A stretch of DNA of 55,902 nt, taken from Komarekiella delphini-convector SJRDD-AB1 (GTDB taxonomy: Bacteria > Cyanobacteriota > Cyanobacteriia > Cyanobacteriales > Nostocaceae). A program made the translations under genes and the position numbers. Below, one piece after another: positions 17,937 through 27,684 of this stretch (position 1 is the first letter of the stretch; each line of letters opens with the position of its first letter). The notes beneath the pieces were generated by a model. The model was not told the DNA's origin, did not search any database, and saw only the letters and a list, made by a program, of their open reading frames with translations. The stretch spans positions 10,805 through 66,706 of the forward strand of contig NZ_VJXY01000044.1 of assembly GCF_014831675.1 (NCBI RefSeq), in the 5' to 3' direction.

Positions 17937-18734
17937 CTAATGCACCTCTATGGCATTACAGTTATCCCTACAAGATGGAGTTGCCTACCTAGTCTGATGA
18001 CAAAGCAATGCAACTATCTCGAAACTAGATACCCTATCTCGATCTATTGTTTGAATTTGATATACTACTTACAAATTGTGACTTAGTAGGCAATACTTAG
18101 TCAGGTACTATCTAAGCAAACCGCTAAATTACATATCTATAGCCGGAATAATGATAATTTGCAGCCTTGAAAATAGATTGATATTCCTATAAGGTTTTAA
18201 CTACATCAATTCTGCTACTTGTAAATATCAAAATATTGGGTATTGGTGAGTTACAGTCTCAATCCAGATGTAGAGACACGATATACTGTTCTTCTACAAG
18301 AGTTGTGACATCAAACCAAATCACTTTCATCCTCTAAATCAGCAATACCAAATAAATATTGAACCCCAAATTATGATTGATAGATCAGACTAAATTAGTT
18401 TGATCATCAGTGCTGCGTTGGATCTGATTTCATCTTTGAATGATTTTTAACACAGATACTACAAACCTGAGCAAATTTACTCCGTGGGTTTAGGAGTGGT
18501 GGAATTTGCTCTCAAGCTTCTTGGTACTATGATGAAAATTTTTATGACACTGTAGAAAGCCGAACCTGCTAATCAGGTACTTTCTATACGTTGTGTTTAC
18601 CTCAATGGATCACTCATCATTTGATATTTTCGCCAAAGTAGAATGATTCCTAACTTTCATAAGACTCTTAAGAAAATTCAGAAGTATTTAACACTACTTG
18701 ATTTATACAGTATTTGAAAGTTGTTTTCCATCAC
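17937..18734. promoter_or_regulatory. Promoter region of the biosynthetic operon (gene-free)
   Basis: About 800 bp with no convincing gene between the FAAL start and the end of the AraC-type regulator. The minus-strand promoter for the biosynthetic genes must lie here or upstream. I cannot point to a specific operator. The plus-strand frame 17901-18086 lacks features of a real protein. Confidence 0.5.
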
Positions 18735-19655
18735 TTATCCTTTGCTAAAAGTAGCAATTCCTTCTTTTTGTCTCTGATCAGGCTGATTTCGATGCTTTCT
18801 TCTCCAAGCGTGGGGAGTTGTTTTGTGATGTTGGCGAAACTGGCGGAAGAAATGAGCCACATTTTGATAGCCTATTTTCACAGAAATCATTTCTACTGTT
18901 TCGTCAGTTTTCAGTAGCAAGGTACGAGCCGCTGTCATCCGGTACTCAATAATCCAGTTTTGGACAGTTTGTCCTGTTTGACGTCTCACTAGATTGGTGA
19001 GGTAAGTTGAAGAGTAACCAACTTTAAGAGCTACGTCGCTAAGGGTAATTTGGTGGTGATAATTTTCCTCAATAAAGCCAAAGACTTCGTCCAACAATGA
19101 GTTTGACGGAAATGTAGACTTAAGAGTTGTTGGTTCTAGAATGTCAGCTAGTAAGGGTTTTGTAAATGGTTGAAACTGATGAATCTCACAGGCAGCGTAA
19201 TACTGTTTGAGAATGGTTCTTTTTTCCAAACAGGCTGCGATCGCATTTAATAATTCTTCTACAGTACAGGGTTTAGTAAGATAGTCATCTGCTCCCAATT
19301 CCATACCTTTACGAATCTCATACCGAGCTTCTTTAGTAGTTACAAAAATCAAGGGGATCATTGCTGTAGAAGGGTTTTGGCGCAGCATGGTTAAGACACT
19401 ATAACCATCCAATTTGAGAAGCGAAATTTCACTTATGATCAAATCAGGTAGCTCTTGCTGTGCCTGTTGAAAACCAACAAGACCGTTTTCAGCGTCTATC
19501 GTACAGAAACCTTCTGCTTTCAAGCATTTTAGGAAAAAATTTTTGGTTTCTACTTCAGGTTCAATTACCAAAATTTTTTTTCCATTTAAAAATCTTCTAT
19601 TTATCATGGTAAGTAAGAGTTGTGTGGACTCGTCAATGGCCTTACTTTCTACCAA
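18735..19655 (-). CDS. Response-regulator-like AraC-family transcription factor
   Basis: A 306-residue protein with a receiver-like domain (about 26-145) and a C-terminal AraC/XylS double helix-turn-helix (about 190-290; ITLSDVALKVGYSSTYLTNL, then VEMISVKIGYQNVAHFFRQF). The receiver is atypical. The phosphoacceptor site reads PDLIISEISLLKLDGY, with Glu where Asp is expected, and the acidic pair near its start is IEPE. The Lys of YLTKPC is kept. It may therefore act without phosphorylation. Placed just upstream of the FAAL operon on the same strand, it is the probable pathway-specific regulator. Start: TTG 19655 has GAGG a few bases upstream; ATG 19607 is the alternative but has no ribosome site. 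Confidence 0.85.
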   Translation of the reverse strand: MVESKAIDESTQLLLTMINRRFLNGKKILVIEPEVETKNFFLKCLKAEGFCTIDAENGLVGFQQAQQELPDLIISEISLLKLDGYSVLTMLRQNPSTAMIPLIFVTTKEARYEIRKGMELGADDYLTKPCTVEELLNAIAACLEKRTILKQYYAACEIHQFQPFTKPLLADILEPTTLKSTFPSNSLLDEVFGFIEENYHHQITLSDVALKVGYSSTYLTNLVRRQTGQTVQNWIIEYRMTAARTLLLKTDETVEMISVKIGYQNVAHFFRQFRQHHKTTPHAWRRKHRNQPDQRQKEGIATFSKG

Positions 19656-20102
19656 ACGTCCTCATTGGTATTAATTTCACTTAAAACCATTTTTGTAAAG
19701 CTCTATTGACTCGTTCTAATTCTCATTATTTGGTATTAGAGGCTACCAAAAAATAAATCATCCAATCTTAATTTGTAGGGTATCTTAACGTACCACTGTG
19801 GGGAAGCAAGCTAGGCGTAGCGTACCGTAGGCGCGACGCACCATCTTGACTAATGTCTCACGCTGCGTTGGTCAGAGGTATAACGCAATGCCAGTTGCTA
19901 CTACAAGTTGGATATTTTTTTAATTGGAAGTCATCTAATGAGAATTGGCTATGATGAAAAATCTCATTTGAAAGTAGATCTCAAGACTTTTGGTAAAAAG
20001 TCAGCAGCAAAATAAAACTGCGAGAAGCCTTCTATAGTTAATATTTATCCCTCCTTAGCTTCTATAACAATCAGAATCTCCTTAGAAGCATAGATTAGGA
20101 TT

Positions 20103-20267
20103 TTGATCAAGGAAGATTGCACATTATGTGTTATTGGCTTGAGTAATTCTATTCCTCATGTAACCTGCACTCCTGTCATTGGTGTTGATGATATTGAACG
20201 TCACCATAGAAATACTTTCCTTGTTGAATTAAAGGTTTGTACCACAAGGGCAAACTTATTTATCTAA
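20103..20267 (+). pseudogene. Possible gene remnant, unknown family
   Basis: A 54-codon open stretch (TTG 20103 to TAA 20265) whose translation has protein-like character, including TLCVIGLSNSIPHVTCTPVI and GVDDIERHHRNTFLVELK. It is preceded in frame by a stop at about 20088 and has no ribosome site. I do not recognise the family. It is either the relic of a larger gene or chance. Confidence 0.3.
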
Positions 20268-21040
20268 CCAAGTCACCAGAGAACACTATGGAGTATCAAG
20301 AGTTACTAAATATCAGTAATTGAATTATTGCTTAGGCGTAGGCTACTGATTGTATCTATACCCAAAATTCATGCTGATATAAACAATAACGGAACATACA
20401 CAAAAGCTTGGTATTCGTTAATTTAGCAAAAACAAACTTTTTCCATTGTGCTGGAATTATATTTTGTTAGCGCTTTTTAGAAAAGCCACTTTTAACAATA
20501 CAGTTATTTTGATAATAATGCAACACCCTTACCGTAATCTTACGGGTTATTAAAAAAGATCGGGTTTTTACCCTATACAAAAAGCATCATTTATTTATCA
20601 TAATTTTTCAGATATCTTTTGAAAATGTTAATTTCACTATGCTCCCTACACTGATAAGTCTCTATCTGTCTAACTTTCGGCTTTTTTGTTATTAGAAAGT
20701 CTCGTTCTTATTATCAAATTTTCGAGATAGTTTTTTCTTGTTCAATAAGTAAAAATAATAATATTATTATTCTCATCTATCTAAGGACATATAAACTATT
20801 AATCTTATAAGCAATTAAGAATACAAAGATACGCAATTAGATAAAGATTCTGTAAAGTAGAAGCAGGATAATTAAGCTAATATCAACATATCAGCTTAAT
20901 AAAGGTAGTTTGGGAGAATCAAATAGTAGGGACATACTTCCAGAAAACCTTAATGTAGTGTTGAAAAATCATAATTTATATACTGCTCTTTTTTTCAACC
21001 CCTAAGCTATATTTGCCGGAATGGAAATTGCTACCTATTT

Positions 21041-21097
21041 AAATTAACTGGCAAGTACACATATTACTATTCAAATTAACTGGCAAGTACACATATT
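21041..21097. repeat. Short tandem direct repeat downstream of nurA
   Basis: AAATTAACTGGCAAGTACAC plus ATATT occurs twice, at 21041-21065 and 21073-21097 (32-base period), followed by a weak third copy (AAATTAACCAGTAAAC). It lies 65 bp beyond the nurA stop. No function is evident. Confidence 0.8.
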
Positions 21098-21162
21098 GCT
21101 ATTTTAGAAAATTAACCAGTAAACTGATATTGGTAAATTTCTGAGTGATGAATAAGCTTAAT

Positions 21163-22338
21163 TTAAGCAATACTCCCCCGCTTTCTGGCTTCTTTATAGG
21201 AAGTTCCGACATTTTTTAAACCAGCTTTAATCATTTGTTGTTCTAGGAGAGCAAAGAAACGTGCTTTATCTCCACCTTTGACTACGGCTTGATTATGGGC
21301 TTCAGCGATCGCTACGGGGTAGCCATATCCTTTTTGCACTTGTGCCAGCATCAGTCCTAGTGCTTGGTCAAACATGGTTGTATTTTCCGCTACCCATGCA
21401 GGAATTTCTATCCGGGCAATTTCTGTACCAACGTGGACATAGCAAAAGTAAATAGTTTGATCACCGTAAAGTTCGAGAATAGGAGTATTGCTACGCCACA
21501 GAGTGCCACGTTGTCCGGGTTTAAGTCTGGTTGCCCAAAGAGATGTATCTCGCAACTGCTCAAAAACTTTACAAGGTACTTTTTCTAACTGATTTGGGCA
21601 ATAGCTTTTACAGTCTGGCACTGGATGGATACAAGCTAACAAACGCAAAAAATTCATACCTTCGATGTTACGAGAGGCACTGAGATAACCCATCAAAGGA
21701 ATTTCGGCATTACGCATCTGCTGCCACGCTTCTAAGATGGGGGGTAAGATGCGATCGCGTGCATCATTAGGTAACTGTTCCAAAAACCAGTAAATTAAAG
21801 AACCGTCCACCATCGCCAGCGCTGGTGCTTCTCCCTTCGCCTCACACGCAAGTTCTGCTAACACCGTTGTTTCGGAGGCAGTACGGCGGAAACTCATCCA
21901 TTCCTCGGTTCTAATGCCCCATTGTCGAGACATGTATAAATCTTCGGAGCGATAAAATACCTCTGGTAAACTATCGAGTAGGGGATGGCGATTTTGACCG
22001 TAGTGCAATACTATTCTGCCAATATTCAGGAGATAACAGTAAGCAATTTCGTGGTGATTAGGGGCAATTTGCGAACCATCGGTAGCAATGACAGTGTGTA
22101 TCTTAGGAGGAACTGGGATATCAATGCAAGTTTCTAGCGGTTCAATGGGTGTAGCATTAGCAAAGAGAATGCGATCGCGCCATTTTTCTTGGCGATCAAT
22201 TAAATCTTGTTGACATTCGTAGGCATTTTTTAGATGTTGTTGCGCCAATTCTAAACGCTGGCGACTGGCAGCAGCTTCTAAGGTAAGATGCTGACTTAAA
22301 CCCTGCATTTGCCGCGCTAGTTTCGTAAGATCAAGCAT
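21163..22338 (-). CDS. nurA: NurA-domain nuclease
   Basis: A 391-residue protein with the NurA fold, named for archaeal 5'-to-3' nucleases that act with HerA and Mre11/Rad50 in DNA end resection. The first catalytic acid lies in ATDGSQIAPNHH (Asp87) and a second in LAMVDGSLIYWFL. The N-terminal 20-60 is helical and likely coiled coil. Cyanobacteria commonly have such a stand-alone NurA protein without an adjacent HerA, so its partner here is unknown. It is followed 55 bp upstream by the HAD gene on the same strand. Confidence 0.85.
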   Translation of the reverse strand: MLDLTKLARQMQGLSQHLTLEAAASRQRLELAQQHLKNAYECQQDLIDRQEKWRDRILFANATPIEPLETCIDIPVPPKIHTVIATDGSQIAPNHHEIAYCYLLNIGRIVLHYGQNRHPLLDSLPEVFYRSEDLYMSRQWGIRTEEWMSFRRTASETTVLAELACEAKGEAPALAMVDGSLIYWFLEQLPNDARDRILPPILEAWQQMRNAEIPLMGYLSASRNIEGMNFLRLLACIHPVPDCKSYCPNQLEKVPCKVFEQLRDTSLWATRLKPGQRGTLWRSNTPILELYGDQTIYFCYVHVGTEIARIEIPAWVAENTTMFDQALGLMLAQVQKGYGYPVAIAEAHNQAVVKGGDKARFFALLEQQMIKAGLKNVGTSYKEARKRGSIA

Positions 22339-22393
22339 AGGTTTTCAGATTTTATTCTCCCCACTAAAGCTGTTGATAATTTAACGCTCTTTT

Positions 22394-23176
22394 TCAATAC
22401 CAAGCAGAAAAATCTTTAGCGAACTGAGACAGTGATAATAGCTGAATTCGCGGATCATTTTGGGCAGCTTCCCTTTCTGCTTGGGTATTATAGCCCCAAT
22501 CTGCAAGGAAGAGTTTCACATCTTCAAGGTCTGTTTGCTGTTGAACTAACTGCAATGTTTTAAGTCTGTCTTCTACAAACCATACATTAACAGCCTTTTC
22601 GTCTGCTGCTTGGATTAATTCGCGTAAAATTTCGTATTTAGGACGCTTGACTTCTTTACCAAAAATTGCTTTTGGCGGTAAGTTTACCCCTTCTTGCTGC
22701 AATAACTGCTGTACAAAACGCCCTTCTTTGGTAGTGACGATGTATACCTTTGCACTAGCAACAGTCAACTTAAGTTTTTCTAGCACACCCGGATAAAATC
22801 TATGCAGACTCAGCCAACCTTCTAAATCTGTGGTAATCCATTGATCGCGCAGATTGTCTAGTTTTGCACTAATATCTCTTGCTTGTAGGTTGTCATCTAA
22901 CAAAATCTGTGGGGCGATAGTTACCCATTCCTGAAGAATTTTTTCATCAGGAATACCTTCCATTAACGCTTTAATTAAAACAGGCATTTCCCAACCAGTT
23001 TCAATTACAGGTCGTAGGCGATAGAATCTCAAAGCTAAATCATCTGGTGGTGTATCATTAGCAGGCGACCAAATTTGATAGTAGGTGCGCCACGCCACCT
23101 CAAAATATTCAATTAGTCCGTCGCAAATTACTCCATCAAAGTCTAGGGCTAAAATTGTCGGGCTACTTGTTATCAT
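22394..23176 (-). CDS. HAD-superfamily hydrolase
   Basis: A 260-residue HAD phosphatase. Motif I is LALDFDGVICDG (Asp12 nucleophile, Asp14), motif II is the VTTKEG region, motif III Lys is around GKEVKRPKYE, and motif IV is FVEDRLKTL. The helical cap between about 25 and 130 places it with phosphoglycolate-phosphatase-like proteins. The substrate is unknown. It probably shares a transcript with nurA. Confidence 0.85.
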   Translation of the reverse strand: MITSSPTILALDFDGVICDGLIEYFEVAWRTYYQIWSPANDTPPDDLALRFYRLRPVIETGWEMPVLIKALMEGIPDEKILQEWVTIAPQILLDDNLQARDISAKLDNLRDQWITTDLEGWLSLHRFYPGVLEKLKLTVASAKVYIVTTKEGRFVQQLLQQEGVNLPPKAIFGKEVKRPKYEILRELIQAADEKAVNVWFVEDRLKTLQLVQQQTDLEDVKLFLADWGYNTQAEREAAQNDPRIQLLSLSQFAKDFSAWY

Positions 23177-23311
23177 TGTTTTGAGGATTAAACTGCTGTT
23201 GCCAGCTTACTCGATCCGGGAATTATTTTTCTGTATAAAAATATCTTAATATATCAATTTCAGTAATTAAATATTATTAGCTATTATTTGAAAATTATCA
23301 TTTAGCATAAT

Positions 23312-23812
23312 ATGCGATCGCAATACGAGCCACAGATTTTTTCTGCTGTAATTAAATATTTCGATGTGGAAGAAGAATTTTTATGTGAAATATCTAATAA
23401 AGTTATAATTGAAACTTCTCTAAATCAGATTTCTTGGGAAAATCTTCAAATTCCAGAAATCATAGTCTCTGGAATGAAAATTAATGGTTTTCCTAATCTC
23501 AAAAAAGAGACTTACAAGAATTTCATCTTGAGCAACAATCAACCTTACTTATTAACTCCATATATAAAAAATCAGCAAGTTACTCTGATTTCTAAAGAAG
23601 AGTTTGTCAAAGTTTTAGATGAGCCTGATTATCGGTGGTCTATTATTTATGGATTGACTCGACCAGGCTTTTCTGAGGATTTTTCACAGGCATTAATTCA
23701 GATAACTGCCCATTGTCCAGCAGGGCCATCCCAGTATGGAAGTCTACTATATCTGGAAAGAACTGATGAGCAATGGAAAGTCAATTCATTTTATGGTCTG
23801 TATAATCAATAG
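23312..23812 (+). CDS. Conserved hypothetical protein
   Basis: A 166-residue soluble protein that I do not recognise. The C-terminal third, YGLTRPGFSEDFSQALIQIT, then AGPSQYGSLLYLERTDEQWK, looks like a small beta-rich fold seen in cyanobacterial proteins of unknown function. It has no signal peptide or membrane segment. It stands alone on the plus strand, convergent with the metal-transporter permease. The start codon overlaps a HIP1-like ATGCGATCGC, and no good ribosome site precedes it. Confidence 0.6.
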   Translation: MRSQYEPQIFSAVIKYFDVEEEFLCEISNKVIIETSLNQISWENLQIPEIIVSGMKINGFPNLKKETYKNFILSNNQPYLLTPYIKNQQVTLISKEEFVKVLDEPDYRWSIIYGLTRPGFSEDFSQALIQITAHCPAGPSQYGSLLYLERTDEQWKVNSFYGLYNQ

Positions 23813-23834
23813 ACAAATTTTGATTATCTCCAAT

Positions 23835-24680
23835 TTATTTTTGATTAACACTTGGGATCAAAATCCCATGTCTAGGACTAAATAATAATGCCAATAAAAA
23901 TAATCCTGATACTACTAAAACGATCGCAGGGCCAGAAGGTAAATTATAAAAGTAGCTAAGATACATACCGCTGATACTAGAAAAGACACCAATTACCGCC
24001 CCCAAAATCATTACTTCATGAAGACGTTTAACTAATAGATAAGCGGTTGCACCTGGTGTAATCAAAAGTGATAGCACTAAGATGACACCGACGGCTTTCA
24101 TACTGGCGACAATTGTTAAAGCAATCAGCACCATCAATCCAAAGTTGAGCCGATTGACTGGCAAACCTGCGGCTTGAGCGCCTAAAGGATCAAAGGTGTA
24201 AAATAAAAGTTCTTTATATAATAAAATAACGACTATTAAAACAATCGCAGCGATGATTGCAGTGTCTCGCACTTCGTCAACGGTAACGCCGAGAATATTA
24301 CCGAAAAGGAAGTGATTGAGGTCAATTTTATTATCTTTTTGAACTACAGTAATTAAGGTGATACCAAGGGCAAAAAATGCTGAAAAAACTATGCCCATTG
24401 CTGCATCTTCTTTAATCGGCGATCGCGTTCTAATCCAGGCGATCGCCATTGTACTCAAAACCCCGGCAATAAATGCCCCAATAAATATATTTCCTCCCAC
24501 CATAAAGGCGATCGCTAATCCTGGTAAAACTGAGTGACTGATAGCATCACCAAGTAAAGCTAGGCGCTGCACCATTAAGTAGCTGCCTACAACGGCACAC
24601 AGTAAGCCAACTAAAATAGCAATCACTAGCGATCGCTGCATAAAGCCATACTGTAAAGGCTCAATTAATGCTTGTAGCAT
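23835..24680 (-). CDS. mntB: Metal ABC transporter permease (Mn/Zn type)
   Basis: A 281-residue inner-membrane protein of the ABC-3 permease family, with eight or so hydrophobic helices (AILVGLLCAVVGSYLMVQRL, DAISHSVLPGLAIAF, and so on). The GDAISHSVLPG segment is the coupling region of Mn/Zn permeases. It pairs with the ATPase at 24747-25574 and the divergent binding protein at 25724-26704. The 66-bp gap to the ATPase gene carries repeats (TTACGAATTACG and a GGCGTAGCCC repeat). Mn rather than Zn is inferred from the binding protein. Confidence 0.88.
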   Translation of the reverse strand: MLQALIEPLQYGFMQRSLVIAILVGLLCAVVGSYLMVQRLALLGDAISHSVLPGLAIAFMVGGNIFIGAFIAGVLSTMAIAWIRTRSPIKEDAAMGIVFSAFFALGITLITVVQKDNKIDLNHFLFGNILGVTVDEVRDTAIIAAIVLIVVILLYKELLFYTFDPLGAQAAGLPVNRLNFGLMVLIALTIVASMKAVGVILVLSLLITPGATAYLLVKRLHEVMILGAVIGVFSSISGMYLSYFYNLPSGPAIVLVVSGLFLLALLFSPRHGILIPSVNQK

Positions 24681-24746
24681 AAACTGTCTTTCATGACGAA
24701 TTACGAATTACGTTAGCGCAGCGGGGCGTAGCCCATTACGAATTAT

Positions 24747-25574
24747 TTAAGCGGCATCAGAAAAGTACATTACTTTACCACCATAAGCTTGATACAGATT
24801 TGGTTCTGTGAGTACTTGTTGGCGTGAACCTGTGGCGACTAATTCACGATTTAGTAATATTAAATCATCAAAGTGGGTAATTGATTCGCCTAAATCATGG
24901 TTGACTACTAGCACGATTTTGTTAGCGGCAGCGAGTTCATGAAAGACTTCAAAAACCACTGATTGAGTTTTTTGATCGATACCGACTAAAGGCTCATCAA
25001 AACAGAAAATTTCTGCTTGTTGTGTTAACGCACGGGCTAAAAATACCCGTTGCTGTTGTCCTCCAGAGAGTTGTCCAATGGGGCGATCGCGGTATTCACT
25101 CATCCCAACCCTTTCAAGAGCGTCTTTTGCTACCTGGCGGCTAACTGTCGAAAAGCTACGCAACCACCCTGTTTTTTTCACCCGTCCCATCATCACTACA
25201 TCCCAGACGGTGGCGGGGTAAGTCCAGTCAATTTGGCTGCGCTGTGGCACATAAGCTACTTTCTCTAATTGCTGCATCAAAGGTTTACCCTGATACAGCG
25301 CCATACCACTGCTAACGGGAACCAAGCCCAACATTGCTTTCATCAATGTACTTTTGCCAGCACCATTTGGGCCAAAAATTCCCGTCAGTCTTCCTGGTTT
25401 GACAGTACAGTTAACGTCCCTTAAAGCTTCTTGTGTACGATAGTGTACCCCCAGATGAGCAATATTAATTGCTGCTGTTGAACTCATATCAATAGGTTTG
25501 ACAACTTTTGCAGGCAATTTCCCTATATTTGCCTGAGATAAGCTAAATTTCGGGGAAATAGAGACGTTTTTCAT
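24747..25574 (-). CDS. mntA: Metal ABC transporter ATP-binding protein (Mn/Zn type)
   Basis: ATPase with Walker A GPNGAGKST, signature LSGGQQQRV, Walker B EIFCFDEPLVGID and the switch His in VVNHDLGE. The reading frame is open to 25658, but ATG 25574 (MKNVSISPKF) gives 275 residues and leaves room for a divergent promoter; ATG 25487 (MSSTAAINIAHLG) fits the usual family start and may be the true one. It drives uptake with the permease 66 bp downstream. It is transcribed divergently from the binding protein, with shared regulation probable. Confidence 0.9.
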   Translation of the reverse strand: MKNVSISPKFSLSQANIGKLPAKVVKPIDMSSTAAINIAHLGVHYRTQEALRDVNCTVKPGRLTGIFGPNGAGKSTLMKAMLGLVPVSSGMALYQGKPLMQQLEKVAYVPQRSQIDWTYPATVWDVVMMGRVKKTGWLRSFSTVSRQVAKDALERVGMSEYRDRPIGQLSGGQQQRVFLARALTQQAEIFCFDEPLVGIDQKTQSVVFEVFHELAAANKIVLVVNHDLGESITHFDDLILLNRELVATGSRQQVLTEPNLYQAYGGKVMYFSDAA

Positions 25575-25723
25575 AAGTCTGCTTAAATATTCATTTCTTG
25601 AGCTTACTATAAAAATGAGAGAAATATGAAAAAATCTATAAATAGAGGTAATGTTCAAGATAAATGAAACTAATACTTAAGATAGACAGTTCTAATACTC
25701 ACAGCAAAGCACCAGCTAGCAGG

Positions 25724-26704
25724 ATGAAGAGAAAAGCCTTTTTTGCGCTGATTTTTAGACTTTGCTTGGGAATGCTTTTGCCTCTGGCTTTATTCAGTTG
25801 TACCCAAAACGACTCTAATCCCGATACTGCCAAGGGAGATAGAAAACCGCGAGTAGTTGCAACAAGCACGATTATTGCTGATTTGACACAAGAGGTTGCA
25901 GGAGACGAAATTCAACTGTCTGGAATTCTCAAACCGGGAACTGATCCGCATGTTTACGAACCAGTACCAGCAGATAGTAGGGTTTTAGAAGAAGCTGACT
26001 TGATTTTGTACAACGGATACAATCTGGAACCAGGACTAATTAAGTTAATGAAAGCCTCTGGTGGTAAAGCGCGTCAGTTAGCTGTGGGGGAAGTTGTCAA
26101 ACCTTTGCAGTTAGAAAAAGGCAAAGGCGAAGTTGTGCCAGATCCGCACGTTTGGGGTAGTGCAGAAAATGCGATCGCAATGGTGAATGCGACACGGGAT
26201 GCTTTGATTAAGTTATCACCTGAAGATCAAGAGCAATTTACGCAGAATGCATTGCAACTTACTAATGAATTAAAGCAGTTGCATAGCTGGATTAATCAAC
26301 AGATTCAAACTATTCCCGCTCCTCAACGCAAACTTGTAACAACCCATGATGCATTTCAATATTATGCACGTGCTTATGGCATAGCGATCGCAGGGACTTT
26401 AATTGGCATTAGTACCGAAGAACAACCTAGTGCTCAAACAGTCCAACGCTTGGTAGAGTCAATTAAAAAGATTGGCGTTCCGGCAATTTTTGCCGAAACC
26501 ACAATCAACCCAGCTTTAATTAAAACCGTGGCTCAAGAAGCAGGCGTAAAATTAGCGCCACATCCACTTTATTCTGACTCTATTGGTGCTAAGGGTAGTG
26601 ATGGTGATTCTTACATCAAAATGATGGAGGCAAATACCCGCAGTATTGTAGAAGCATTAGGGGGAAAATATACACCCTTTAAATCAGTAAACAGTAAACA
26701 GTAA
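25724..26704 (+). CDS. mntC: Metal ABC transporter substrate-binding lipoprotein (Mn type)
   Basis: Cluster A-I binding protein (about 326 residues from ATG 25724). The start is chosen because MKRKAFFALIFRLCLGMLL leads into the lipobox LFSC, whereas an earlier in-frame ATG at 25664 adds 20 polar residues. Metal ligands are visible as His in DPHVYEP, His in DPHVWG, Glu in IFAETTINP and Asp in LYSDSIG. There is no long His-rich loop, which favours Mn (MntC/PsaA) over Zn (ZnuA). It is divergent from the ATPase and permease genes. A Zn or Fe role remains possible. Confidence 0.88.
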   Translation: MKRKAFFALIFRLCLGMLLPLALFSCTQNDSNPDTAKGDRKPRVVATSTIIADLTQEVAGDEIQLSGILKPGTDPHVYEPVPADSRVLEEADLILYNGYNLEPGLIKLMKASGGKARQLAVGEVVKPLQLEKGKGEVVPDPHVWGSAENAIAMVNATRDALIKLSPEDQEQFTQNALQLTNELKQLHSWINQQIQTIPAPQRKLVTTHDAFQYYARAYGIAIAGTLIGISTEEQPSAQTVQRLVESIKKIGVPAIFAETTINPALIKTVAQEAGVKLAPHPLYSDSIGAKGSDGDSYIKMMEANTRSIVEALGGKYTPFKSVNSKQ

Positions 26705-27257
26705 ACAGTTATCAGGGGGTATGGTGGGGGATTTAAACCCGCCAGATAGCGCTTGCCACTAATCGGCTTTGGGTTATTAGTTTTCAGTTGAAAGTACTTG
26801 TCCCCTTAGTGGTTCTCCTTAAGCCCAATTATCTTGACTGATAACTGTTAAACCGCAGAAGTAAATCGAGCAGCAATGTTGGGGAGATAAAGGACGAAGT
26901 TTTTTACTGACAGTCCATTGTTAAGAGCGGAGCCGGAGATGCTCCGCTTCCGGTAAAGATTCATCATTATACTTTTTGCAAAAATACAGTTATGAGGAAT
27001 TTGGAACTACAAATAGCCTGTAGTTTAATTCTGACCAAATTGATTTTTGTCAAGATATTTGTTCGTTAATTTTGATTTATTGACTATGATTTATCTCCAA
27101 AGTAAGAGATGATTTATAAATGTTTGATTTTATATCTAACTTAAGACATGTAACTTTTAGATTTATTCTCAAACTCTCTCTAGAGAAAGAACTATAAGTA
27201 TCTTTAATTTTTTAAAATACCATTTAGTAGAGAGCAGATTTTTTAGTTGAAAAAGCC
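26705..27257. other. Intergenic region with short repeats
   Basis: No gene seen. It begins with tandem AACAGT-type heptamers (about 26688-26712, AGTAAACAGTAAACAG), also found at 53300. A hairpin AGCGGAGC...GCTCCGCT lies near 26927-26949. Confidence 0.6.
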
Positions 27258-27590
27258 ATGACTGATAATAATCAAGAAAGTCAAATTAATCAACCAGTCA
27301 GTGAAGATACTCATTTACGACCAGAGCCTAACGTGAAGGAAAGAAATTTAACTGCGAATCCGGGAGATGTAATCTCTGATGAACCTCAATCAGTTGAAGA
27401 AAAGGCTAAGCAGGTTGCTGTTGATTCACCAGACATTACAGGCGATCACATCACAGTACCAACTTACTTTGTTGTAGATGAACCCGATGGAGAAAAAAAG
27501 GCGCTTCACCATGTTAAAGATGCTGAAGAAATTTCTGATGTGATTAGAGAAGCACGAGTTGACGAAAATGGAAACCGGGTTTGGTGGTAA
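27258..27590 (+). CDS. Small acidic hypothetical protein
   Basis: A 110-residue hydrophilic, acidic protein. The N-terminal 65 residues look disordered. The C-terminal YFVVDEPDGEKKALHHVKDA, then ISDVIREARVDENGNRVWW may fold. It has no signal, membrane segment or motif I recognise. It lies upstream of the hydrolase at 27685 with a 94-bp gap, and could share its promoter. Confidence 0.6.
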   Translation: MTDNNQESQINQPVSEDTHLRPEPNVKERNLTANPGDVISDEPQSVEEKAKQVAVDSPDITGDHITVPTYFVVDEPDGEKKALHHVKDAEEISDVIREARVDENGNRVWW

Positions 27591-27684
27591 TAACTAGAGC
27601 TAGTTAAGCGGAGGCGTAAGCAAGCACGTCTCTGCAACAATTATTGTTTCAATATGAGTAGTGGGTACTTCCAAATCAAATACT

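Larger units (their letters stand above)
19656..21162. other. 1.5-kb gene-poor gap at cluster boundary
   Basis: The gap contains a GC-rich dispersed repeat (about 19810-19845, GCTAGGCGTAGCGTACCGTA), a possible gene remnant (20103-20267), long AT-rich stretches and a short tandem repeat (21041-21097). No intact gene or RNA was recognised. It marks the border between the accessory cluster and the housekeeping genes. Confidence 0.6.

Noticed and set aside
24747-25658. Full 303-residue frame for the metal ABC ATPase
   Set aside because: The first 28 residues (MNITSIYRFFHISLIFIVSS...) resemble no ATPase start and would consume the divergent promoter; ATG 25574 or 25487 is more likely.
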